Source: Cytophagaceae bacterium
GTDB taxonomy: Bacteria; Bacteroidota; Bacteroidia; Cytophagales; Flexibacteraceae
Reading direction: 5' to 3'
Length of the DNA: 21,860 nt
Assembly (NCBI GenBank): GCA_947464365.1
Contig: CANHWS010000020.1
Location: forward strand, 1 to 21,860
The notes beneath the pieces were generated by a model that worked only from the letters and a program-made list of their open reading frames with translations, was not told where the DNA came from and did not search any database. This document shows, piece after piece, positions 16,212 to 21,860 of this stretch (the first letter of the stretch is position 1; each line of letters opens with the position of its first letter). A program made the translations under genes and the position numbers.

Positions 16212-16823
16212 CTAGAGTTTGAGCCATTGCTGGATAAGTTTGGGGCCTTGTTTGCACAGGTAGGACTCTGGATGGAATTGAACCCCCCAACACCTAAAAT
16301 GCTTATGCCTAATGCCTAGGATCAGGTTGTCCTTGTCTCTTGCGGTCACAATCAGATCTGGACCTAGGCTGTCTTCACGCACAGACCAGCTATGGTAACG
16401 TGCTACCTGAAACTGCTGCGGGACGAGGTCGAAAAATGGACCTGCCATCGGCTGGACCAAGCAAGTGGAAGCCACACCATGTAAAGGCTCTTCGAGATTA
16501 AATAGCTGGCTACCAAATACTTCTGCAATTGCTTGATGCCCTAGGCAAACGCCCAAGATGCTAACAGTCGAGGCGCAATGCTTGATGATGGCCTCCATAT
16601 TCCCAGCATCAGAGGGGAGGCTAGGCCCAGGCGAAAGTAGAATATGCGAAAATTTGGCGGCCTCTTCAGGGCCGATTTTGTCATTTCGGACAACAGTTGT
16701 GGCCATACCAAGGCGGCGCAAGAGATAGACTAGGTTATAGACAAAGCTGTCATAATTGTCTAGCACTAAGACATTAATTGGCTGAGTAGTTTCTTTGATA
16801 CGATGATGCATAACAGGTATCAT
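16212..16823 (-). CDS. trpG: Anthranilate synthase component II (glutamine amidotransferase)
   Basis: TrpG releases ammonia from glutamine and channels it to TrpE for anthranilate synthesis. It is a class I amidotransferase: nucleophile C93 in LGVCLGHQAIAE, with the triad completed by H184 and E186 in VQFHPES (numbering from 16823). LVLDNYDSFVYNL begins the fold. The start is uncertain: the frame opens at a TTG at 16865, with ATGs at 16823 and 16811. I prefer an ATG because the fold starts within 20 residues of it. The gene follows trpE by 53 bp with this start. The operon context marks it as TrpG; some bacteria also use such a subunit as PabA for folate. Confidence 0.94.
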   Translation of the reverse strand: MIPVMHHRIKETTQPINVLVLDNYDSFVYNLVYLLRRLGMATTVVRNDKIGPEEAAKFSHILLSPGPSLPSDAGNMEAIIKHCASTVSILGVCLGHQAIAEVFGSQLFNLEEPLHGVASTCLVQPMAGPFFDLVPQQFQVARYHSWSVREDSLGPDLIVTARDKDNLILGIRHKHFRCWGVQFHPESYLCKQGPKLIQQWLKL

Positions 16824-16876
16824 TATGGCAATGTGGAGGTGGTCATTAGGAGTAAAAGGAGGCAAATCTGGCTGGG

Positions 16877-18301
16877 TTACAGTTCCTGAGCCAAGGCCAT
16901 GGCTCGTTTCAGTGCCCCTAGTTTATTCAGCACCTCCTCCATCTCGAGTTCAGGGACAGATTTAGCTACTACTCCCGCTCCCGCCCTATAATATAGTTTG
17001 TTATTGATGCTCAGGAAGGAGCGTATGATGATGGCATGGTTTAGGTTGCATTCCCAATCGATCAAGCCAATGGCACCTCCATAAAAGCCACGCCCTGATG
17101 CCTCTAGCGATTTGATGATCTTCATGGCCTCGTGTTTAGGAGCTCCTGATAAAGTGCCGGCAGGGAAGGTTGCTGCAGCAACCTCTAGCGGATGATGCCC
17201 TGGTAATAAATCCCCCGTGACCTTTGATACCAAGTGGATGACGTGTGAGTAGTACTGTATTTCTCTGAAGCGTTCTACAACAACGTTGTCACAAAATCGG
17301 CTAAGGTCATTGCGAGCTAGGTCCACCAGCATGACGTGTTCAGCATTTTCTTTAGGGTCAGCCAAGAGACGTTTGGCTTCTTCTTGGTCAGCTAGATCAT
17401 CGGCTGTCCGCTTAAAAGTGCCTGCTATCGGGTGAATTTCAGTCTTTCTGCCCTTGACTAAGAGTTGGGCTTCGGGGCTGCTGCCGAATATCTTATAGTT
17501 GCCGTAGTCAAAGAAGAAAAGGTAGGGTGATGGGTTGACCGACCTAAGTCCTCTATAAACATTAAATTCATCCCCTTCGAAGGCTTGGCTGAATGTTCGG
17601 CTCACAACCAGTTGAAAAACATCGCCTAGGTAACAGTGCCTAATTCCGCGACGGATGTTTTCTAGATAGGCCTCGTTGGTCTGGTCTGCCACCTCAGGTC
17701 CTGTTGTCGAAAATTTGAACCTTGCATTGACCTGCGACTGAGCCAATAGCTGGGTAAGGACTGGTAGCCCATCATGATTGGATGCACCGACCTCGGGGCG
17801 ATGTTGAATGAGGTACAGCTCGTTATGGAAGTGGCGAAAGACAATCACATACTTAAAAACTTGGTAATGGACTTGTGGCAACTGCTCTACTTTAGTTTCG
17901 CCATAACCATATTGGGATGTTAGATTGATGTCCTCGACCAGCTCGGCTGCTTCATAGTTCCAATGGCCGAAAAAACCACCAGTAGCAAAGGGTAGCTTCA
18001 GCTCCGTGGGTACAAACTGCTCAACAAACTGCGCGAGAGTTGCTGGTAGGTCAGGGTTGGATATCGTTCTACTTTCGACTTTGCCGTCAGGGTACTGCAT
18101 TATGCAAAGGCCCTTGGTGACTGCCAAGCTACCAATAGGCTCGAACGCTAGATAGCTAAGGCTATTTTCTTGCCCATGATAGTCACTGCTTTCTAGCATT
18201 ACACAGCCCTGAAACCGATCGCGCAAGGTGAGGTAAAGGTTGACGGGTGTAAACTGATCTGCAAGTTGGAACTTGTAGGTGGAGTGCAGTTGATAGGCCA
18301 T
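16877..18301 (-). CDS. trpE: Anthranilate synthase component I
   Basis: TrpE converts chorismate and ammonia to anthranilate, the committed step of tryptophan synthesis. The chorismate-binding domain carries PIAGTFKRT at 291-299, ENAEHVMLVDLARNDL at 318-333 and PAGTLSGAPKHEAM at 380-393. The N-terminal segment CVMLESSD at 33-40 corresponds to the LLES element that binds feedback-inhibiting tryptophan in known TrpE. The length of 474 is normal. The first operon residue range shows only two Trp residues (in HWNY and IDWEC). The ATG at 18301 lies 38 nt after the T-run of the attenuator terminator, so expression should depend on antitermination. Confidence 0.97.
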   Translation of the reverse strand: MAYQLHSTYKFQLADQFTPVNLYLTLRDRFQGCVMLESSDYHGQENSLSYLAFEPIGSLAVTKGLCIMQYPDGKVESRTISNPDLPATLAQFVEQFVPTELKLPFATGGFFGHWNYEAAELVEDINLTSQYGYGETKVEQLPQVHYQVFKYVIVFRHFHNELYLIQHRPEVGASNHDGLPVLTQLLAQSQVNARFKFSTTGPEVADQTNEAYLENIRRGIRHCYLGDVFQLVVSRTFSQAFEGDEFNVYRGLRSVNPSPYLFFFDYGNYKIFGSSPEAQLLVKGRKTEIHPIAGTFKRTADDLADQEEAKRLLADPKENAEHVMLVDLARNDLSRFCDNVVVERFREIQYYSHVIHLVSKVTGDLLPGHHPLEVAAATFPAGTLSGAPKHEAMKIIKSLEASGRGFYGGAIGLIDWECNLNHAIIIRSFLSINNKLYYRAGAGVVAKSVPELEMEEVLNKLGALKRAMALAQEL

Positions 18302-18339
18302 AGCTTAGAAGGCTTGGAGGTTACTGTAGGGGCAGAAAC

Positions 18340-18374
18340 AAAAAAAGCGTCAACCAATTGATGGCTGACGCTTT
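18340..18374 (-). terminator. trp attenuator terminator hairpin
   Basis: Read on the minus strand, AAAGCGTCA (18374-18366) pairs with TGACGCTTT (18352-18344). After a 1x1 mismatch, CCA (18364-18362) pairs with TGG (18356-18354), leaving a 5-nt loop. Seven T occupy 18346-18340. It stands between the leader peptide and trpE, so it must be bypassed for the operon to be expressed. Confidence 0.9.
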
Positions 18375-18445
18375 GTGTGAGGTCGGTCGGTAACGAGTCG
18401 TTACGCCATAGCTGCGCTGGCCATCAGAGATTCTGAAGACTGCCA
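18359..18445 (-). promoter_or_regulatory. trp attenuator: mutually exclusive 1:2 and 2:3 pairings
   Basis: Segment 2 is TGATGGC (18426-18420) plus GCGC (18417-18414). It can pair with segment 3, GCCATCA (18365-18359) plus GCGT (18371-18368): 7 bp, a 2x2 internal loop, and 4 bp including one G-U. This uses the 5' arm of the terminator. Segment 2 can instead be held by segment 1: TGGC (18445-18442, last Trp codon) with GCCA (18421-18418), and TCAGA (18436-18432) with TCTGA (18428-18424). A ribosome stalled on the Trp codons would cover segment 1 and free segment 2. Confidence 0.8.
18390..18404 (-). promoter_or_regulatory. Small hairpin at the trpL stop codon
   Basis: GTAACG (18404-18399) pairs perfectly with CGTTAC (18395-18390) around a 3-nt loop, and the stop codon TAA lies in the stem. 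It would sit inside the loop enclosed by the antiterminator pairing and may shorten it. Confidence 0.55.
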
Positions 18446-18475
18446 CCACCATGCTTGTGCGATTGACTTGTTCAT
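18401..18475 (-). CDS. trpL: trp operon leader peptide
   Basis: This 24-codon open frame starts with ATG at 18475 and ends with TAA. The peptide begins MNKSIAQAWWWQSS and ends MASAAMA. Codons 9-11 (18451-18443) are three consecutive TGG. The frame is followed by a Rho-independent terminator 27 nt downstream and then by trpE, the classical layout of ribosome-mediated attenuation. The Trp codons sit just before segment 1 of the RNA switch, where a stalled ribosome would act. The bases before the ATG (GGCACAATAC) are A-rich without a Shine-Dalgarno sequence, as expected for Bacteroidota. The peptide itself probably has no other function. It is too short for most gene finders. Confidence 0.88.
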   Translation of the reverse strand: MNKSIAQAWWWQSSESLMASAAMA

Positions 18476-18539
18476 GTATTGTGCCTTAAGCATGTGCAAT
18501 AAGGATGGTTGTCTTGAGATTGCCAAATCTTTGCCGATA

Positions 18540-18570
18540 AAAATTTTCAGAGTCCCCATATTGAGCCAAA
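18540..18570 (-). promoter_or_regulatory. Candidate trp operon promoter
   Basis: On the minus strand, TTTG (18570-18567) is followed after exactly 19 nt by AAAATTTT (18547-18540), two mismatches from TAnnTTTG. Transcription would start near 18534, giving about 58 nt before the leader peptide. Spacing is ideal, but the -7 box is imperfect. Confidence 0.35.
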
Positions 18571-18588
18571 CTTGATCAAGGATCCTTG
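18571..18588. promoter_or_regulatory. Overlapping palindromes upstream of the trp leader
   Basis: CTTGATCAAG (18571-18580) and CAAGGATCCTTG (18577-18588) are perfect palindromes sharing CAAG. They sit directly upstream of the candidate -33 box. They could be an operator, or part of the 3' end of the preceding serine hydrolase transcript. The remaining bases 18589-18632 hold nothing recognisable. Confidence 0.3.
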
Positions 18589-18632
18589 AAAACTGGCCTC
18601 GGACTTGTGACCAAATTCGTATAAATCGGATT

Positions 18633-19907
18633 TTACTCTTTGTCTGAGAAGACTTTTAGGTAGTGCTCACCCAATCGCTTCAAGAAGGGCATTCCTACAC
18701 GTTGGGTGGTATATTTACCATCACCTACAATGCCATCTTCATCACAATAAATGAGGACTGAAATTACATGATCACCGATCAAGGCAACATCTGACAACCA
18801 GCCATGGGACTGCCCTACGATATTTACAATCCTGAGTGTATCTGGGTTTATAACTTGAGCTTGGGTTCCAAATACTAGGTACTTTTTGTAGCTATCATGG
18901 TAGGTGCGTAGGTCCTCTTCATATCCCATCTGGCCTTCACGAGGCAATAGTCCGAGCCATTTGACCAAGGAGTCTTGTTGAGCGACAGTTACGCCAGGGA
19001 CGTTCCGCATCACCAATTGGCAAAATAGCTTATGGACATCCTCTAAGGGTAGGTTGTTATGTCGGCTGAAATCCATCGGAGTTGCATTAAATCTGCCATG
19101 GTCATGATGACCCCTGCCAAATGATCTTGCCTCTGGGTCAGGGTTACTTAGTGGGGTAGGGTTGTGGGCCGCAGGCTGGGAGTAGGCTATGCGTAACTTG
19201 TTGTTGCGTAGGGTATATAGCTTGATCGCATTCGTATGCCGATTCTGGTCATAATTGCATGGGGCAAAACGCTGGATGATGCGTGCTTTAGGTAGCCCCC
19301 ACTTTACCAATTGCTGATTCAAGAATGCCTGTCCACAAAACTCATAAAGCCGACTATAGGCATTGTTGTCACTGACCAGACAAATTTGCTTCATGTAGTC
19401 TACCAGCAAGGGTGGGCGGTAGTTAGGCCTGCCCTTGATCTTGGCTGGCACTGAGGTCTGGCAAGGAGCAGATGCAGCATGGGTGATGCGGTATTTATCC
19501 CACTCCTTGAGCCCTAATCGGTTGATCTTGACGAATGTAGCAAGCATGGTTGGTAGCTTGACCAAACTAGCAGGATAGAAGTAAGCAGGCTTGTCAGTAA
19601 CAGGGTAGCGATAGCTAATGTATCTGCTAGGAGGAGTCGCTAATTTTTTACCCTTTTGATCACTCCCAGAAAGGGTTGGTGATACGATTAGCTGTACTTG
19701 GTACTGGGGATCCAGTATAATTTGCGTAAGCATCGTATCTTGCCTGATTAGGGCTGGTAAGGCATCTAGGTTACGAGTATTTTGGCTTCTGGTTTCGCTT
19801 TGGCCATAGGTAAACGTTCCTGCCCAGCCTAATAATGCCCAAAGTAGAAATAGGCATACGACTCTCGCCAGACTTACTTGCCAAAAGGACATAGGAACCA
19901 ATGCCAT
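18633..19907 (-). CDS. Exported serine hydrolase of the class A beta-lactamase fold
   Basis: This 424-residue protein has an N-terminal hydrophobic signal (VVCLFLLWALLGWAG, with a likely cut near TYG before QSE), so it should act in the periplasm or outside. The penicillin-binding/beta-lactamase fold is indicated by S114-x-x-K117 in FYPASLVKLPT and the S179-D-N181 motif in CLVSDNNAY. A clear K-T-G triad is not obvious; HGWLSDVALIGD occupies its approximate place. The protein is longer than true class A enzymes (about 290 residues), with a His/Asp/Asn-rich insert around 260-290. I recall such long forms in Bacteroidota annotated only as serine hydrolase. Antibiotic hydrolysis is unproven; a peptidoglycan or peptide substrate is equally possible. 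It follows maf by 64 bp. An alternative ATG lies at 19892. Confidence 0.85.
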   Translation of the reverse strand: MALVPMSFWQVSLARVVCLFLLWALLGWAGTFTYGQSETRSQNTRNLDALPALIRQDTMLTQIILDPQYQVQLIVSPTLSGSDQKGKKLATPPSRYISYRYPVTDKPAYFYPASLVKLPTMLATFVKINRLGLKEWDKYRITHAASAPCQTSVPAKIKGRPNYRPPLLVDYMKQICLVSDNNAYSRLYEFCGQAFLNQQLVKWGLPKARIIQRFAPCNYDQNRHTNAIKLYTLRNNKLRIAYSQPAAHNPTPLSNPDPEARSFGRGHHDHGRFNATPMDFSRHNNLPLEDVHKLFCQLVMRNVPGVTVAQQDSLVKWLGLLPREGQMGYEEDLRTYHDSYKKYLVFGTQAQVINPDTLRIVNIVGQSHGWLSDVALIGDHVISVLIYCDEDGIVGDGKYTTQRVGMPFLKRLGEHYLKVFSDKE

Positions 19908-19971
19908 TGGGATCGGAAATTTGTGTTAGCACCGCACTAAAAGCCCATTGTCTTGGATTTACCAATACCCA

Positions 19972-20583
19972 CTAAGCTAAATGACCATCGATTTGATGAG
20001 ACTTCAATGGTAAGGAAGTATACAGCCTGTATAACTCTGCATAGACCAAATGCGTCGGAAGCCCCATCACCGTGTAGTACGACCCCTTGATCTCCGTGAT
20101 TCCAACTAAGCTAATCCAGTCCTGGATGCCATAGGCCCCCGCTTTGTCAAACGGTTTGCTGATGTTGATGTAGTGGTTCAGGACCTCGTCTGACATGTCC
20201 GCAAAAGTTACGTAGGCGACGGCAGTAGCATTGATCACTTGGTCCTGATACCTGATGCAAATACCAGTATAGGTCTGGTGTGTTTTGCCAACCAATAAAC
20301 GCAGCATCTCAAGCGCTTGGTGGTGGGTTTCGGCCTTATTGAGCACTTTGTTACCTACACATACTACAGTGTCAGCAGTCAAGATGATACTTTGTTGCGC
20401 TTCTTCCTTAAATGCTGCAGCTTTTTTGTTGGCCAGATAGGCTGCAATCTCAGCAATAGGGAGGTCAGCAGGCCAATCCTCATTGGTGTTTTTGGTCAGG
20501 ACACTGAACTGTATGCCCGTTTCAGTCAGGAGCTGTTTCCTTCGTGGGGATCCACTGCCGAGGATTAGAGGTACAGTTTGCAT
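19972..20583 (-). CDS. maf: Maf-type nucleoside triphosphate pyrophosphatase
   Basis: Maf proteins hydrolyse dTTP, UTP or modified nucleotides to monophosphates and are thought to sanitise the nucleotide pool. The signature LGSGSPRRKQLL opens the protein, TADTVV holds the catalytic Asp that acts as base, and KPFDKAGAYGIQD is the third motif. IKGSYYTVMGLP closes the fold. The ATG at 20583 gives 203 residues, close to the usual 190-210. The frame continues to an upstream start at 20661 and another ATG at 20601, which would only add non-family residues. It is divergent from sucD and 64 bp upstream of the serine hydrolase gene on the same strand. Septum-inhibition phenotypes of the Bacillus homologue are not implied. 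Confidence 0.93.
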   Translation of the reverse strand: MQTVPLILGSGSPRRKQLLTETGIQFSVLTKNTNEDWPADLPIAEIAAYLANKKAAAFKEEAQQSIILTADTVVCVGNKVLNKAETHHQALEMLRLLVGKTHQTYTGICIRYQDQVINATAVAYVTFADMSDEVLNHYINISKPFDKAGAYGIQDWISLVGITEIKGSYYTVMGLPTHLVYAELYRLYTSLPLKSHQIDGHLA

Positions 20584-20627
20584 GGCAGGTGTTAGCAGCA
20601 TAATCGGCAGGGTGGGTTGAAATGGGC

Positions 20628-20643
20628 GATGCCAAAAGGCATC
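20628..20643. repeat. Perfect hairpin GATGCC-AAAA-GGCATC upstream of maf
   Basis: A 6-bp perfect inverted repeat with a 4-nt loop lies in the presumed maf leader, 45 bp from the chosen start. There is no adjacent T-run. It may be an operator or a leader hairpin, or mean nothing. Confidence 0.3.
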
Positions 20644-20713
20644 AGCGGATAGATGACCCAAATAACGGATAAACTAGGCAAACAAAGATGTTTGCAGGCT
20701 TTTTGCAGATTGG

Positions 20714-20744
20714 TTTGGCAGGGCCGTTTCTGTGCCTATTTTTG
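20714..20744 (+). promoter_or_regulatory. Consensus Bacteroidota promoter of sucD
   Basis: TTTG (20714-20717), exactly 19 nt, then TATTTTTG (20737-20744) match the phylum's -33/-7 consensus TTTG-N19-TAnnTTTG without mismatch. Transcription should start near 20750, leaving a leader of about 74 nt before the ATG at 20824. Confidence 0.8.
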
Positions 20745-20823
20745 TGCCGCCTGTCAGATACCCTGGTTTCATTTCACCTAACAACCAACCCTTACTACTG
20801 ACTGGCTAAAAATAGCAGCTTAT

Positions 20824-21696
20824 ATGAGCGTTCTGGTTAACAAAAACTCACGAGTAATCGTCCAAGGTTTTACTGGTTCTGAAGGCACTTTCCATGCCAC
20901 CCAGATGATCGAGTATGGTACAAACGTCGTCGGTGGGGTTACCCCTGGCAAAGGTGGTACCCAACATCTGGATAGGCCTGTGTTCAACACTGTGGCCGAT
21001 GCCGTCTCGACAACCGGTGCCGACGTGAGCATCATCTTTGTGCCCCATGCTTTCGCCGCTGACGCCATTATGGAAGCTGCTGACGCTTGTATCAAAGTCG
21101 TGATCTGTATCACCGAGGGCATCCCTATCAAGGATATGATCGCTGCACGCGAATATCTCCGTGGAAAAGCTGTCACCCTCATTGGGCCTAACTGCCCGGG
21201 TGTTATCACCCCAGGTGAGGCCAAAGTTGGCATCATGCCTGGCTTTATCCACCGCAAAGGCACCATTGGTATTGTCTCTCGCTCTGGTACCTTGACCTAT
21301 GAAGCTGTAGATCAAATCACAAAAGCTGGCCTTGGCCAAAGTACCTGTATTGGCATCGGTGGTGACCCAATCATCGGCACAACGACCCGCGAGGCAGTTG
21401 AACTTTTGATGAACGATCCAGAAACCGAAGGTATCATCATGATCGGAGAGATCGGTGGTGGTATGGAAGCTGAAGCTGCCTACTGGATCAAGGAGCACGG
21501 TACTAAGCCAGTTGTTGGCTTCATCGCTGGCCAAACAGCCCCTCCAGGACGTCGCATGGGCCACGCTGGTGCTATTGTCGGTGGTGCTGAAGATACCGCT
21601 GCTGCCAAAATGAAAATCATGCGTGAGTGCGGCCTTCACGTTGTGGACTCTCCAGCCGTAATTGGCGAGACCATGGTTAAAGCCCTGAAGAAATAA
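20824..21696 (+). CDS. sucD: Succinyl-CoA ligase, alpha subunit
   Basis: SucD forms the CoA-binding, phosphohistidine-carrying half of succinyl-CoA synthetase in the TCA cycle, which interconverts succinyl-CoA and succinate with nucleotide phosphorylation. The CoA-binding Rossmann domain starts with VIVQGFTGSEGTFHATQMIE. VTPGKGG at 39-45 and GPNCPGVITPGE at 121-132 are standard. The phosphorylated residue is H247 in RRMGHAGAIVGG. At 290 residues the length is normal. Here sucD stands alone with its own promoter and terminator; sucC is not in the window, so the beta subunit must be encoded elsewhere. Codon use is noticeably C-rich at third positions (ATC, GGT, ACC), consistent with a highly expressed gene. 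Confidence 0.97.
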   Translation: MSVLVNKNSRVIVQGFTGSEGTFHATQMIEYGTNVVGGVTPGKGGTQHLDRPVFNTVADAVSTTGADVSIIFVPHAFAADAIMEAADACIKVVICITEGIPIKDMIAAREYLRGKAVTLIGPNCPGVITPGEAKVGIMPGFIHRKGTIGIVSRSGTLTYEAVDQITKAGLGQSTCIGIGGDPIIGTTTREAVELLMNDPETEGIIMIGEIGGGMEAEAAYWIKEHGTKPVVGFIAGQTAPPGRRMGHAGAIVGGAEDTAAAKMKIMRECGLHVVDSPAVIGETMVKALKK

Positions 21697-21724
21697 TCTT
21701 GTTTGCTTACTGAGCGACAAACAC

Positions 21725-21757
21725 TGCCCTCTGAGCCACATCTCAGGGGGCATTTTT
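21725..21757 (+). terminator. Rho-independent terminator of sucD
   Basis: TGCCCTCTGAG (21725-21735) pairs with CTCAGGGGGCA (21742-21752), 11 bp with one T-G pair and a 6-nt loop, followed by TTTTT. It starts 29 bp past the sucD stop. The remaining bases to 21860 are AT-rich, with no gene that I can recognise. Confidence 0.88.
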
Positions 21758-21860
21758 GTGGCTTAAGGTCCAGATCACGATTGTCCACAGGTCTTTAGGT
21801 GCCATTTTTTGTCCCATCGTACCTCAAATTACCCATCTTGTATTTATTTTGTCTAGCTCC

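Noticed and set aside
16212..16865. TTG start for trpG
   Set aside because: The two downstream ATG codons fit the family N-terminus better; TTG has no supporting signal.
20848..21753. A 301-codon open frame antisense to sucD
   Set aside because: It lies opposite a certain sucD gene, its product matches no family, and it reflects the codon bias of sucD.
1..21860. CRISPR arrays, insertion sequences, tRNA or rRNA genes, or a novel defence cluster
   Set aside because: No regular spaced repeats, transposase motifs, cloverleaf-like sequences or defence-type domains were seen; nearly all space is filled by recognisable metabolic genes.

Overview
The window looks like chromosomal DNA of a member of the Bacteroidota, probably of the Cytophagia type. 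Four observations support this. (1) The sucD upstream region carries an exact TTTG-N19-TAnnTTTG promoter, the sigma-A consensus of this phylum. (2) Start codons generally lack Shine-Dalgarno sequences. (3) Several gene families are typical of the phylum: an S8 protease with the HGxAVLSIMAG motif, a thioredoxin plus MKLPVI-type small protein pair, a FlK-like thioesterase and a viroplasmin-RNase H protein. (4) The trp gene order is E-G-D-C-F-B-A. I saw no rRNA, tRNA, CRISPR array, insertion sequence or phage genes. This is a housekeeping region with one notable regulatory element.

Left part (1-6177). On the minus strand are the N-terminal 449 codons of a secreted subtilisin-like protease that runs off the left edge, a putative lipoprotein 18 bp upstream of it, mnmA (tRNA 2-thiolation), a small conserved protein, and a CGSC thioredoxin. 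Two plus-strand genes follow: a short-chain dehydrogenase and a short TrpF-like barrel protein. The latter converges with a minus-strand hotdog thioesterase; their stop codons are 2 bp apart.

Middle (6268-10336, plus strand). This holds an RNase H1 with an N-terminal viroplasmin-like domain, an orphan HlyD-type membrane-fusion protein ending in a clear terminator, a LolA-like periplasmic carrier, and pyrF.

Tryptophan block (10366-18570, minus strand). The operon reads trpL-trpE-trpG-trpD-trpC-trpF-trpB-trpA-aroF. It encodes every step from chorismate to tryptophan plus a DAHP synthase that feeds the shikimate pathway. Between a tentative promoter and trpE lies a complete transcription attenuator. 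It consists of a 24-codon leader peptide with three consecutive Trp codons, a terminator hairpin followed by seven T, and an alternative pairing that would block that terminator. When charged tRNA-Trp is scarce, a ribosome stalled on the Trp codons would favour the antiterminator. Because aroF is last in the operon, the same switch could also control entry into the aromatic pathway.

Right part (18633-21860). On the minus strand, a Maf-type nucleotide pyrophosphatase gene is followed by a class A beta-lactamase-fold serine hydrolase gene. Divergently on the plus strand is sucD (succinyl-CoA ligase alpha subunit), with a consensus promoter and a strong terminator.
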